A stretch of DNA of 64,000 nt. Source: DASRIA01 sp963768885. Its GTDB lineage: Bacteria; Actinomycetota; Thermoleophilia; Solirubrobacterales; JBBDJG01. The stretch's first letter is position 1. Each line of letters opens with the position of its first letter. The notes under the pieces were generated by a model. That model made no database searches, had not been told where the DNA came from, and worked only from the letters and a program-made list of their open reading frames with translations. Position numbers and translations under genes: made by a program. This document shows, piece after piece, positions 29,424 through 37,440 of the stretch. The stretch is from NCBI GenBank assembly GCA_963768885.1, contig CAVYJN010000008.1, positions 248,001-312,000 on the forward strand, in the 5' to 3' direction.

Positions 29424-30709
29424 CCCGCACCACCGTCCTCGAGGTCCGTGCCGCGCCGGCGTCCGCCGGTCTGACCGGCTCGCTCGACGCCCCGGCACCG
29501 TCGGAGGAGCGCCCGGACTGGCTGCTCGACGTGCGCGGCTGGGCGATCGGCGCCGCGGGCAGCCGGGTCGGCGCCGTCGAGGGCCTCCACGACGGACAGC
29601 GGGTCTTCCGCGTGCCCCTCGACGTCGAGCGCCCCCGGACGGCCGCCGAGCACGGGCTGCCGCCGGACGAGCCGATCGGCTTCCACGCGCTGGTCGGGGC
29701 GCTGCGGCTTGCGCCGGAGTTCGAGCTCGAGGTGAGGGCCGTGCCGGAGCGCGGCGAGCCGCTCGCGCTCGGCACGATCGCCGGGCGGCGCGTCCCGCTT
29801 CGCTCGACCTTCGCGCCGCGGCGCGAGCCGGTCGCCGTGACGACGCTCGGCCGCACCGGGTCGATGCTCCTGATGCGGCTGCTGGCCGCGCACCCGGAGG
29901 TGATGGTCTACCGCCCGCACCGGTTCGAGCAGCGGATCGCCAGCTACTGGGGCGACGTGCTGCTCTCGCTCGCCGAGCCCTCGAGCTACATCCGGCAGGT
30001 GGCGCCGCCGCCGGACGTCGACGACCCCGCGTGGTGGCTCGGGAGCGGCGCGCCCGCGCCGTGGGGACTCCGCGACACTGCCGTCCAGGAGTGGCTCGGA
30101 GGGGATGCCGTGGAGTCGCTCGCGCCGGTCTTCCAGCAGCGCATCGAGGCGACCTACGACCGCATCGCGGCGACGACGGACGCGGGCGACGCGCCGTGGT
30201 TCGCGGAGAAGTTCAACCTGCGTGCGGCCGGTCTGATCAGGGAGCTGTATCCCGGGTCGCGGGAGCTCTTTCTCGTACGCGACTTCCGCGACATGGTCTG
30301 CTCGATCCTCTCCTTCAACAAGAAGCGCGGGGTGCAGGGCTTCGGGCGCGCGGAGGCGGGTTCGGACGCCGAGTACGTCGACTCGCTCGGAGGATGGGCG
30401 ACGGCGCTCGTACGGGCATGGGAGCGCAGGCGCGAGTCGGCGCGGCTCGTCCGCTACGAGGATCTGGTGAGCGACCCGCAGCCCACGCTCGCCGCCGTGC
30501 TCGGTCATGTCGGCGTCGATGCCTCGCCGGCCACGGTCGCGAACATGCTCGAGGCGATGCGCGAGGAGCTGCCGGAGCTTGACGACCACCGGACCAGCGA
30601 AGACCCCGCAGCCTCGATCGGGCGCTGGCGGCGTGACCTCGCCCCCGACCTCGTGGCGGAGTGCGAGCGGGCGCTGGGGCCCGCGCTCGAGGCTTTCGGC
30701 TACCGATAG
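29420..30709 (+). CDS. Sulfotransferase family protein with N-terminal accessory domain
   Basis: About 430 residues. Residues about 1-120 form a beta-rich accessory domain (DVRGWAIG, GFHALVGALRLAPEFELEVRA) also found in the sulfotransferase at 46883. The catalytic part has the PAPS 5'-phosphosulfate loop LGRTGSMLLMRLLAAHP and the 3'-phosphate motif ELFLVRDFRDMVCS. It should transfer sulfate from PAPS to a glycan or small molecule. No ATG, GTG or TTG lies in frame between the previous stop and the GTG at 29531, which would cut the accessory domain; a CTG overlapping the upstream stop (CTGA, 29420-29423) is the best candidate. Uninterrupted continuity with the frame-shifted giant gene is not evidence of a fusion. 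Confidence 0.72.
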   Translation: MTRTTVLEVRAAPASAGLTGSLDAPAPSEERPDWLLDVRGWAIGAAGSRVGAVEGLHDGQRVFRVPLDVERPRTAAEHGLPPDEPIGFHALVGALRLAPEFELEVRAVPERGEPLALGTIAGRRVPLRSTFAPRREPVAVTTLGRTGSMLLMRLLAAHPEVMVYRPHRFEQRIASYWGDVLLSLAEPSSYIRQVAPPPDVDDPAWWLGSGAPAPWGLRDTAVQEWLGGDAVESLAPVFQQRIEATYDRIAATTDAGDAPWFAEKFNLRAAGLIRELYPGSRELFLVRDFRDMVCSILSFNKKRGVQGFGRAEAGSDAEYVDSLGGWATALVRAWERRRESARLVRYEDLVSDPQPTLAAVLGHVGVDASPATVANMLEAMREELPELDDHRTSEDPAASIGRWRRDLAPDLVAECERALGPALEAFGYR

Positions 30710-30761
30710 GCAGCCGCCGGCGGTCGTGCGCGGCTGCGGGCACGGATACCCTTTCCGCCAA

Positions 30762-31985
30762 GTGCTGTCGTCTGTGCCCTCCTCCCCCTCGACCCGCGTC
30801 AATGAACCGGCTGTCGCTCCGCAAGAGTGGCTTCGCGACGGCGATCCCCTGCTCGTGGACGCGCTCGTGCCCGATGCGCACCTCAACGCCGCGGTCGCCG
30901 GCATCAGAGGGCTCGGGTGGGCGGGGCTGCGCGTGCTCGCGGTCGGACCGACGTGGACGGCGCCGGGTCTGTGGTCGCGGCACTGCGCCGGGCGCGCGGT
31001 GTCCCCGAGCGTGATCGGCGATCCGGCCGGATACGCCGAGCGCCTGCGACAGCTGGCCGAGGAGTGCGGGCCCCTCGTGGTCTACCCCAGCCGCGAGGAG
31101 ACGATCGACGTCATGGTCGCGGAGCGTTCCAAGTGGAGCGGCGTGATCCTGCCCTTCCCCGACGGTGACGTGCTCGATCGCGTGCGGCACAAGGGCCGGC
31201 TCGTCACCACGGCGCAGGAGTCCGGCGTCGCGACCGCGGAGACCCTCTTCCACGGCCCCGCCGGCGAGTTGCGTTCGATGCGCTTCGCGGACCCGGTGGT
31301 GGTGAAGCCCGCACGACCGGTGAGCCCGCTGAAGACCGCGCACCTGATCGAGGGGCCCGGCAAGCTCGAGCCGCTGCTGGAGCCGGTGCCCGACGACGAG
31401 CCGCTGCTCGTCCAGGAGTGGCTGAGCGGGCCGCTGACCTCGGTGGAGCTGGTGCTCGACCGCCAGGGGAAGGTCGTCGCCCGCTTCCAGCACGTCACCC
31501 AGCGCACCTGGCCGTCCGCCGCGGGATCGATCGCGCTTGCGACCAGCGTGGAGCCCGACGAGGCGCTCGTGCAACAGACCGCCGCGATGCTCAGCCGGAC
31601 CGGCTACTGGGGCCTGGCGCAGGTCGACTTCGTCGAGACGCCGGCCGGCCACGTGCTGCTCGACGTGAACCCCCGCTTCTACCGCTGCCTGCCGCTCGCG
31701 ATCGCGTGCGGGACCAACCTGCCCGCGCTCTGGCACGCGGTCACGGTCGGGCGGCCGGTGGGACCGCCCCAGCGCTATCGCACCGGCGTCACCTATCGCT
31801 GGCTCGAGGCCGATCTCGTGGCGGCCGCGCGCGGCGCCCCCGGCCGCCTGCTCGACCGCGCGCCGCGGCCGCACACGGGCGCGGCGTGGGCCGCGGGCGA
31901 CCCCCTGCCCGGCTTCCTGCTCGGCGCGTGGGCCGTGCTGGACCGCGCCCTGCGCGTGCTCCACATGGGCCGGCGCACGCGGTAG
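30762..31985 (+). CDS. ATP-grasp domain protein
   Basis: A 407-residue ATP-grasp enzyme of unassigned substrate. The N-terminal pre-ATP-grasp part (residues about 20-110) includes RVLAVGPTW and VVYPSREETIDVM; the ATP-grasp core shows FADPVVVKPARPVS (ATP-binding Lys), LLVQEWLSG, and the metal-binding end VLLDVNPRFYRCLP with Asp, Asn and Arg. Members form amide or thioester bonds by way of acyl phosphates. GTG 30762 is used; GTG 30774 is as likely, as neither has a clear ribosome site. Its stop overlaps the GNAT start by 1 nt (TAGTG), and it follows the sulfotransferase by 52 nt, so the three form an operon that may modify an envelope component. Confidence 0.78.
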   Translation: MLSSVPSSPSTRVNEPAVAPQEWLRDGDPLLVDALVPDAHLNAAVAGIRGLGWAGLRVLAVGPTWTAPGLWSRHCAGRAVSPSVIGDPAGYAERLRQLAEECGPLVVYPSREETIDVMVAERSKWSGVILPFPDGDVLDRVRHKGRLVTTAQESGVATAETLFHGPAGELRSMRFADPVVVKPARPVSPLKTAHLIEGPGKLEPLLEPVPDDEPLLVQEWLSGPLTSVELVLDRQGKVVARFQHVTQRTWPSAAGSIALATSVEPDEALVQQTAAMLSRTGYWGLAQVDFVETPAGHVLLDVNPRFYRCLPLAIACGTNLPALWHAVTVGRPVGPPQRYRTGVTYRWLEADLVAAARGAPGRLLDRAPRPHTGAAWAAGDPLPGFLLGAWAVLDRALRVLHMGRRTR

Positions 31986-33055
31986 TGGCCGCGCCCGGTC
32001 TGCGGGCGGAGGTCCATCGCGGGCCTCTGGACGCGCTGCTCCCGGATTGGCACGAGCTCTACCGGCGCGACCCCGAGGCGACTCCGTTCTCGTCGGCGGG
32101 CTGGGCGCGCGTGTGGTGGCCGCACTGGTCCGCGGACTCGCGTGCCTGGATCGTGACGGTGCGGCAGAACGGCGGGCTGGTCGGGCTGGCGCCGCTCGTC
32201 GCCGCCCGGCGCGGGCCGTTCCGCGTCCTCACCGAGCTCGGCCGCCCGCCCGGCAACTACTGGGGAGTCCTCGCCGTGCCCGCACTCCGCAGCGAGGTCG
32301 CCGCGACGATCGCCGCCGAGATCCGGATGCGCGCGGACGAATGGCATGCGCTCCTGCTCGGCGGGATGCGCGAGGGCTCGGCCTTCGAGGCGGCGCTGCG
32401 CGAAGCCGGCCTGCGGGTACGGGCACGCCGGCCCACCCCGTATCCGGGCATCGCGCTCCCCGGAACGTTCGACGAGTACCTCGCCGCCCTTCCCCGCAAG
32501 CGGCGGAAGGACCTGCGGCGCCACATGCGCAGGCTCGACGACGGCCGCCTCGAGCTGCGCGACGTGACCGACGCGCGCGAGCTGCGCGACGCGATCGACC
32601 GCTGGCAGGCGATCCGGGTGCGGTGGTGGGAGAGCCGCGACAAGAAGATGGACCCCGAGCACGCCAGCCCCCGCTTCCGCGACTTCGTCGCCGACGCCAT
32701 GGTCGAGCTGGTGCCGCTGGGCCTGGCGCAGGTGTGGGAGTTCCGCCACGACGGCGAGGTGGTCGGAGTGGAGGTCAACCTCATGGACGACGACCGCTAC
32801 TACTCGTGGATGGGTGCGTATGACCCTTCGGTCGCGAGCCTCGGCCTCGGCAAGCTCGCGATCGGGGAGAGCATCCGCGCGAGCATCGAGGCGGGCCGCT
32901 CCTACTACGACCTGATGGTCGGGGACGAGGAATACAAGTACTGGTACGGCGCCGAGGACCGCCACTGCCGCTGGATGATGGTCGGCAACGGACGCCCGGT
33001 GTCCCGGATCGCGCTCGCGGCCGGCGCGATCGCGGATCGGGTCCGGGGCCTGTAG
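31985..33055 (+). CDS. GNAT/FemAB-like acetyltransferase (CelD/BioF2-like)
   Basis: A 356-residue protein with the two-domain layout of the CelD/BioF2-like GNAT family: an N-terminal half (PFSSAGWARVWWPHW, LVGLAPLVAARR) and a C-terminal acetyltransferase-like half containing PRKRRKDLRRHMRRL, VWEFRHDGEVVGVEVNLM and YYDLMVGDEEYKYWYG. Such proteins acylate sugars or peptides in cell-envelope and polysaccharide pathways. The GTG at 31985 overlaps the upstream ATP-grasp stop (TAGTG), implying translational coupling. A diverged paralogue is at 62264. Substrate unknown. Confidence 0.78.
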   Translation: MAAPGLRAEVHRGPLDALLPDWHELYRRDPEATPFSSAGWARVWWPHWSADSRAWIVTVRQNGGLVGLAPLVAARRGPFRVLTELGRPPGNYWGVLAVPALRSEVAATIAAEIRMRADEWHALLLGGMREGSAFEAALREAGLRVRARRPTPYPGIALPGTFDEYLAALPRKRRKDLRRHMRRLDDGRLELRDVTDARELRDAIDRWQAIRVRWWESRDKKMDPEHASPRFRDFVADAMVELVPLGLAQVWEFRHDGEVVGVEVNLMDDDRYYSWMGAYDPSVASLGLGKLAIGESIRASIEAGRSYYDLMVGDEEYKYWYGAEDRHCRWMMVGNGRPVSRIALAAGAIADRVRGL

Positions 33056-33069
33056 ACGGTTTGCCCCGC

Positions 33070-33630
33070 TCAGGGCTGGATCGGGACTTCCTGCTGCCCG
33101 TCCGTGGGCGGCGAGGTCCCGCCCGGCGCGACACCTTGCGCAGGCGGCTGCTGGTAGTCGCCGGTGCAGCGCTCCGACGGCGTCTCGCCGCCGCTGCAGT
33201 TGAGCCGGTTGTCCTTGCGCAGGTAGTTCCTGATCCGGTACTCGCCGACGATCTCCGGCTCCCCGAGCTTGCCGTCCTGAACGGGGACCCGCCAGTCCTC
33301 GCTCCAGACGTAGGCCTGCTTGCGCTTCGCGGTCGGCGTCGTGAACGTCTCGACGTGGCACTGGACCGAGTCACGGTTGGTCCCCGACGCGTTCGCCTGG
33401 TCAGGGGTCAGGCAGACCACCTTCGCCTCATAGGGGCCCGGAAGGTGGCGGTCCTTCGTCGAGTTCGCGATCCGCAGCGCAGCCTCCTCGATCTTGTCGC
33501 TGACAGCCGCCACGATCTCCGGGTCGTCGGCGGGCGCGGTGCTGCCGCCGTCGTCGCCGCCGCAGCCGATCGCCGTGAGCGCGATCGCGAGTGCCGCCGC
33601 CGTGAAAATCGATCTTTCGAAGAAACGCAC
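33070..33630 (-). CDS. Hypothetical lipoprotein
   Basis: A 186-residue predicted lipoprotein: signal sequence (AAALAIALTAIGC) with a lipobox Cys near residue 23, a short Gly/Asp linker, then a folded domain with Cys at VVCLTPD, VQCHVET, LNCSGG and ERCTGD, suggesting two disulfides. No family is recognised. The GTG at 33630 is preferred because GAGG lies about 7 nt upstream; a TTG at 33651 is also in frame. A TAGGGT box sits upstream on the minus strand near 33680. It converges on the GNAT gene. Confidence 0.72.
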   Translation of the reverse strand: MRFFERSIFTAAALAIALTAIGCGGDDGGSTAPADDPEIVAAVSDKIEEAALRIANSTKDRHLPGPYEAKVVCLTPDQANASGTNRDSVQCHVETFTTPTAKRKQAYVWSEDWRVPVQDGKLGEPEIVGEYRIRNYLRKDNRLNCSGGETPSERCTGDYQQPPAQGVAPGGTSPPTDGQQEVPIQP

Positions 33631-33833
33631 CTGCAAACCTCGGGAAAGCAATTGGAGAGCGACTGTCGTGCGCGCGAACCCTACAGGGCAGTGGATGACG
33701 GAGTGTCACGTTAAGTTCCGGTTAACGCAATTTCACGCCCGCGCGCGAGGTTATTATGCGCCAACTCCGGCCACCCGCCGGACCTCAGGAAGCCAGACGG
33801 GCCCGGTCGGATCCGGGCAGGGGGAAAACCGAA

Positions 33834-35363
33834 TTGAAGACCGCAGACGTGACGGCGTTCTCGCCTGAGGCCACGGACGAGCGTCTCGTCGTCGCGGCCC
33901 AGTCGGGAAGCCCCGAGGCCTTTGCCGCTCTCTTCCGTCGCTACCGTCCGGAGATCGCCCGCTACGCGGGTCGCACGATCGGCGACGACGCGCGGGCGGA
34001 GGACGTGGTGCAGGAGACGTTCCTCTCCGCTTTGCGGAGCATCCGCACGCTCGACCGGCCCGCCGGGTTCCGGCCATGGCTCTACCGGATCGCGCACAAC
34101 GCCTGCGTCGACACGATGAGGCGCCGCGGACGCGGCGAGGAGGTGCTCTTCGACGCTTCCGGCATGGCGCCCGGCGAGGAGATCCGCCTCTTCAGGCAGG
34201 CGCCGTCGAGTCACGCCACGCTCGCGCAGAAGGAGGAGTTCAGGCATCTCCGCCAGGCGCTCGGGGACCTGCCGGAGCAGCAGGCCCAGATCCTTGTGAT
34301 GCGCGAGCTCGAGGGCCTCAGCTACGAGGACATCGGGACGCGCCTGGGGATCTCGCACTCCGCGGTCGAGAGCCTGCTGTTCAGGGCCCGCCGCGGCCTG
34401 CGCGACGAGTATGGGGAGATCTCCACGGGCGAGCGGTGCCGCAAGATGCGCATGTTCATGGCGCAGGCCGTCGAGGGCGTCGGCCGCCGCCGCGACCGCC
34501 GTGCCCTGGTGCGTCACACCGAAGGCTGCGCCGTGTGTCGCCGGGACGCCTTCGTGATGGGCCTCGGCCCGATGGTGGACGACGAGCGCGGCGGCGTGCG
34601 CCGCGGCCTGTCGAAGGTTGCCGCGCTGCTTCCGCTCCCCGGCTTCCTGAACCGGCGCTCCGAGGAGACCGGGCAGCTCTCGTCGGGCGGAGGTGGCCTG
34701 TCCTTCGCCTCGCACGCCCAGGCCGCGATCAACCACGTGACCGTGTCCGCCGGCACGACCGTCGAGCACGCCGCGACCGCGATGCAGAAGGCCGCCGCGG
34801 TGGTCGCCGCGGCTGCTGTCGTGGGAGGCGGGGGCTTCGTCGCCAGCGAGACGCGCACCGTGCACCCCGTTTCGGCCCACGGCGCCGAGAAGCGGGTCGC
34901 CGAGGCTCCGGGATCCGGCGTCACCCCGGTGCATCCGGGGGCGGTCCTGACGTCGCCCTTGCCCTCGTCGATGACTCCGCCTGCGAGCAATCCTCCCGCC
35001 GCGGCATCCGGGACGACGACGTCGCCCGACACGTCGGCAGCAGCGCCTCCGGCGGAGCCGGGGCCGGCGAACGCCGGTGAGCCGGCATCGACCGGGGAGC
35101 CCGCCGCGGCTGAGAGCGCCGAACCGGCCCCCGAGTCGCTCACCTTCGACATCCCGGCGACGTCACCCGACCCGGCGCCGGAGGGGGCGGTCGCGGTCGA
35201 GGCACCCGCGGTCGAGACCCCGGTCGACGTCCCCCAGACCCAGCCGGAGCCGCCGGCGGAGCCGCCCGCCGCGGAGCAACCGCCGTCGACCGGCGGCTCG
35301 GGCCCGCCCGACGATCAGCCGGGTGCAGGCGACGACTCGGGCGGCTCGGGCCCGATCGAGTAG
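33834..35363 (+). CDS. ECF sigma factor with zinc finger, membrane segment and Pro-rich tail
   Basis: A 509-residue protein from the TTG at 33834, which has a GCAGGGGGA ribosome site; ATG 33756 is an in-frame alternative but adds a non-conserved Arg/Pro stretch. Residues about 17-95 are sigma region 2 (ARAEDVVQETFLSALRSI) and about 135-190 region 4 (LPEQQAQILVMRELEGLSYEDI, RLGISHSAVESLLFRARRG). A zinc-finger-like HTEGCAVC follows (H-x3-C-x2-C, as in anti-sigma ZAS domains), then a hydrophobic helix (AAAVVAAAAVVGGGGFVA) and about 180 Pro/Ala/Ser-rich residues predicted to lie outside. Sigma and anti-sigma-like parts appear fused, so activity is probably released by membrane signalling or proteolysis. 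Confidence 0.82.
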   Translation: MKTADVTAFSPEATDERLVVAAQSGSPEAFAALFRRYRPEIARYAGRTIGDDARAEDVVQETFLSALRSIRTLDRPAGFRPWLYRIAHNACVDTMRRRGRGEEVLFDASGMAPGEEIRLFRQAPSSHATLAQKEEFRHLRQALGDLPEQQAQILVMRELEGLSYEDIGTRLGISHSAVESLLFRARRGLRDEYGEISTGERCRKMRMFMAQAVEGVGRRRDRRALVRHTEGCAVCRRDAFVMGLGPMVDDERGGVRRGLSKVAALLPLPGFLNRRSEETGQLSSGGGGLSFASHAQAAINHVTVSAGTTVEHAATAMQKAAAVVAAAAVVGGGGFVASETRTVHPVSAHGAEKRVAEAPGSGVTPVHPGAVLTSPLPSSMTPPASNPPAAASGTTTSPDTSAAAPPAEPGPANAGEPASTGEPAAAESAEPAPESLTFDIPATSPDPAPEGAVAVEAPAVETPVDVPQTQPEPPAEPPAAEQPPSTGGSGPPDDQPGAGDDSGGSGPIE

Positions 35364-35372
35364 CCGAGCGCT

Positions 35373-36551
35373 CTAGCCGAAGACTCGCGAGCGGCGGCTT
35401 GCGAGGCGCTTGGCGCGCGAGCGGAAGATCTCCCCGGTCGCGAGCTTGGCCGCGGCAACGACCGCCTCGTCGAGCGCCAGACCCTGCCGCTCGAGCTCGT
35501 GGCAGTCGGCCCACGTGTGGTGCGAGTCCTGGGGCTGTATGACGGCGGGCAGGTCGCCGCCCGGCGGGTGCTCCATCAGGTAGAAGATCCGGCCGTCACG
35601 CATCTCGAGTGCCGCCGAGGTCCAGCGCACCGGATGGTCGGTGCGGTTGAAGACCTCGATGAACACCGCCCACCGGCCCGCTCCCTGCGAGTAGACGGGC
35701 AGCCCGAGGCGCGCCTCGACCTCGATGTTGCCCCGGCGCCGGCGCCGGAGCGTCCTCGCCGCCTGCCAGATCAGGCTCGCGAGCGCGAGCACTGCGGCGG
35801 CGATCGCCACCACCAGGGCGGTGTCGGCGTCGTCGGGTCCCACGACATCGACCGCCGCCGTCCCCGAGCACAGCGGCTCCACGCAGGCCGCAAGGCCGCC
35901 GACCGCGGACAGGCCGGCCTTCCCGCCGCGCGCGCCCCGGCGCTCGCGCGTGTCGAGCACCAGGTCGCCGTCGTCGTCGACGTCGAACCGTCCCGGGATC
36001 CCGTCGCGGTCCTGGTCGCGGCCGCCGCCGGACGGCCCGGCAGGGCGTGAGCGCACCCGGCCGAGTACGCCCGCCCCGATCGGCACTCCGGCACGTGCCC
36101 GCGCCGGCCGGCCACGTCCGAGCCGACGGGTCGAGACCTCGTGGCCCGCGCTCGCCCAGCCTTCGTGCACCCGCAGCGTCCCGAGCTTCGCTCCGGCACG
36201 CACGCGCACGACGGCGGTGCGGCCCCGGCGGCGCACGACGACCGGGCCCAGGTAGCGGCCCTTCGAGCCGAGCAGGTGGAGGGTGACGGTGCGGGCGGGC
36301 GGCACGAGCCTGAAATCACCCCGCACGTCGCGCACGGACCGGCTGCTTCCGTCGGAGGCGAGCGCCAGCAGCGTGTAGGAGGCGGCCACCCTGCCCTCGA
36401 TCGCGGGGCGACGGGCGCCGGCGGCGGAGGGAGCGCACAGCACGAGGGCGAGCACGCACGCCGCCGCCACGCGGGCGCGCGTCCTGCGGCTCGGCTGTGC
36501 TCGGCAACTGCGCAAGGGACCCTGCGGTCGCATCGACGCGCGGGGCGGCAC
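35373..36551 (-). CDS. Hypothetical secreted/membrane protein with Ca-binding-type repeat
   Basis: A 392-residue protein with an N-terminal signal peptide (core VAAACVLALVLCAPSAAG), an extracellular beta-rich region (about 50-170), a short DQDRDGIPGRFDVDDDGD segment resembling thrombospondin type 3 calcium-binding repeats, a single membrane helix near residues 240-265 (ALVVAIAAAVLALASLIWQ), a basic stop-transfer stretch (RTLRRRRRG) and a cytoplasmic domain of about 120 residues (YSQGAGRWAVFIEVFNRTDH). The cytoplasmic part looks like a small beta-sandwich. GTG 36551 has GAGG 6 nt upstream. No known family; a sensor-like topology is possible. Confidence 0.7.
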   Translation of the reverse strand: MPPRASMRPQGPLRSCRAQPSRRTRARVAAACVLALVLCAPSAAGARRPAIEGRVAASYTLLALASDGSSRSVRDVRGDFRLVPPARTVTLHLLGSKGRYLGPVVVRRRGRTAVVRVRAGAKLGTLRVHEGWASAGHEVSTRRLGRGRPARARAGVPIGAGVLGRVRSRPAGPSGGGRDQDRDGIPGRFDVDDDGDLVLDTRERRGARGGKAGLSAVGGLAACVEPLCSGTAAVDVVGPDDADTALVVAIAAAVLALASLIWQAARTLRRRRRGNIEVEARLGLPVYSQGAGRWAVFIEVFNRTDHPVRWTSAALEMRDGRIFYLMEHPPGGDLPAVIQPQDSHHTWADCHELERQGLALDEAVVAAAKLATGEIFRSRAKRLASRRSRVFG

Positions 36552-36605
36552 GCTTGACCTCGGCGCGCGGCGGTGAACGGGTGCTTGCCGGGTGCTAGCC
36601 GTGGA

Positions 36606-37427
36606 TCAGCCTGTGATCCACTCGGGCTCGCGCCAGAAGATGCCTTCCTCCGTGGTGAGGTCCTTCGACATCAGCGGGGTGTAGTAGCGCGTTCCCTCGA
36701 AGAAGAAATGGGTCACCTGGCTCTTGCGCGTGCGCGTCGGGTCCTTCGCCGGCGAGCCGCCGTGCAGCAGGTTCGCGGACCAGATCAGCGCCTGCCCCTT
36801 CTTGATCAGCCCGTACTCGATCTCGAGGCCGGCCTCGGCCACGACCTTCTGCATGTGCTCCTCGTAGTGGAGGTACTGCGAGTAGTCGGCCTCGACCCCG
36901 ACGTCCTGCATCGTGACCTCGGGCAGCTTCTGGCTGCCCGGGTAGTAGAAGAGCGGGCCGTTGTCCATGTCCATGTCCTCGAGCGCGACCCACACGCCCG
37001 CCATGAACCCGGGCGGCTTGGAGTTGAAGTGGATCGTGTCGGAGTGGGCGCGCTGCTGCGTCGGCATCTTGAAGCTGAGGGTCTGGAACGGGAGCGGCTT
37101 TCGCCCGTAGAGCTCCTCGAGGATGCCCAGCACGCGCGGCGCGGTCGCGATCGCCTTTATGTTCGCGCTGATCTTCCACGCGTCCATGATGCGGTGGGAC
37201 GTGTAGAAGACGCCGTCGTCGCCCCAGACCTCGGCACCGGCCTCCTCCAGCAAGTGGGGCACGAAGTCCTCGACCGCGCCGTCGAAGACCTCCATCGGAA
37301 GACCCAGGTCCTCGATCACGAAAAAGCCGTCGCGGTCGAACTGCTCCCGCTGTTCGGCAGTCAACAGCTTGGTGTCCGCCCCCGCCTCCAGGTGGGCGGA
37401 GTATATGGCCTGCGCCGGGAAGCCCAC
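36606..37427 (-). CDS. Phytanoyl-CoA dioxygenase (PhyH) family protein
   Basis: A 273-residue Fe(II)/2-oxoglutarate-dependent dioxygenase. The HxD iron motif is His128 and Asp130 (QRAHSDTIHF), with the distal His in LLHGGSPAKDPTRTRKS followed by the 2-oxoglutarate Arg. Flanking PhyH signatures include DGFFVIEDL and LPFQTLSFK. It would hydroxylate a lipid or small-molecule substrate. The GTG at 37427 has GGAGAA 7 nt upstream. It is last in a three-gene minus-strand operon after an alcohol dehydrogenase and a serine hydrolase (13-nt gap), which suggests a catabolic or tailoring pathway of unknown substrate. Confidence 0.85.
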   Translation of the reverse strand: MGFPAQAIYSAHLEAGADTKLLTAEQREQFDRDGFFVIEDLGLPMEVFDGAVEDFVPHLLEEAGAEVWGDDGVFYTSHRIMDAWKISANIKAIATAPRVLGILEELYGRKPLPFQTLSFKMPTQQRAHSDTIHFNSKPPGFMAGVWVALEDMDMDNGPLFYYPGSQKLPEVTMQDVGVEADYSQYLHYEEHMQKVVAEAGLEIEYGLIKKGQALIWSANLLHGGSPAKDPTRTRKSQVTHFFFEGTRYYTPLMSKDLTTEEGIFWREPEWITG

Positions 37428-37440
37428 TGCGAGGTTCTCC

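Noticed and set aside
23063..30709. A single frame joining the repeat array to the sulfotransferase as one fusion protein
   Set aside because: The frame continues into the sulfotransferase only because of the +1 shift at about 28445. The shared C-terminal module in the other frame ends at 29423, as in its three paralogues.
33756..33833. ATG 33756 as the start of the ECF sigma factor
   Set aside because: The added 26 residues are Arg/Pro-rich and unlike ECF N-termini, while TTG 33834 has a good ribosome site; kept only as an alternative.
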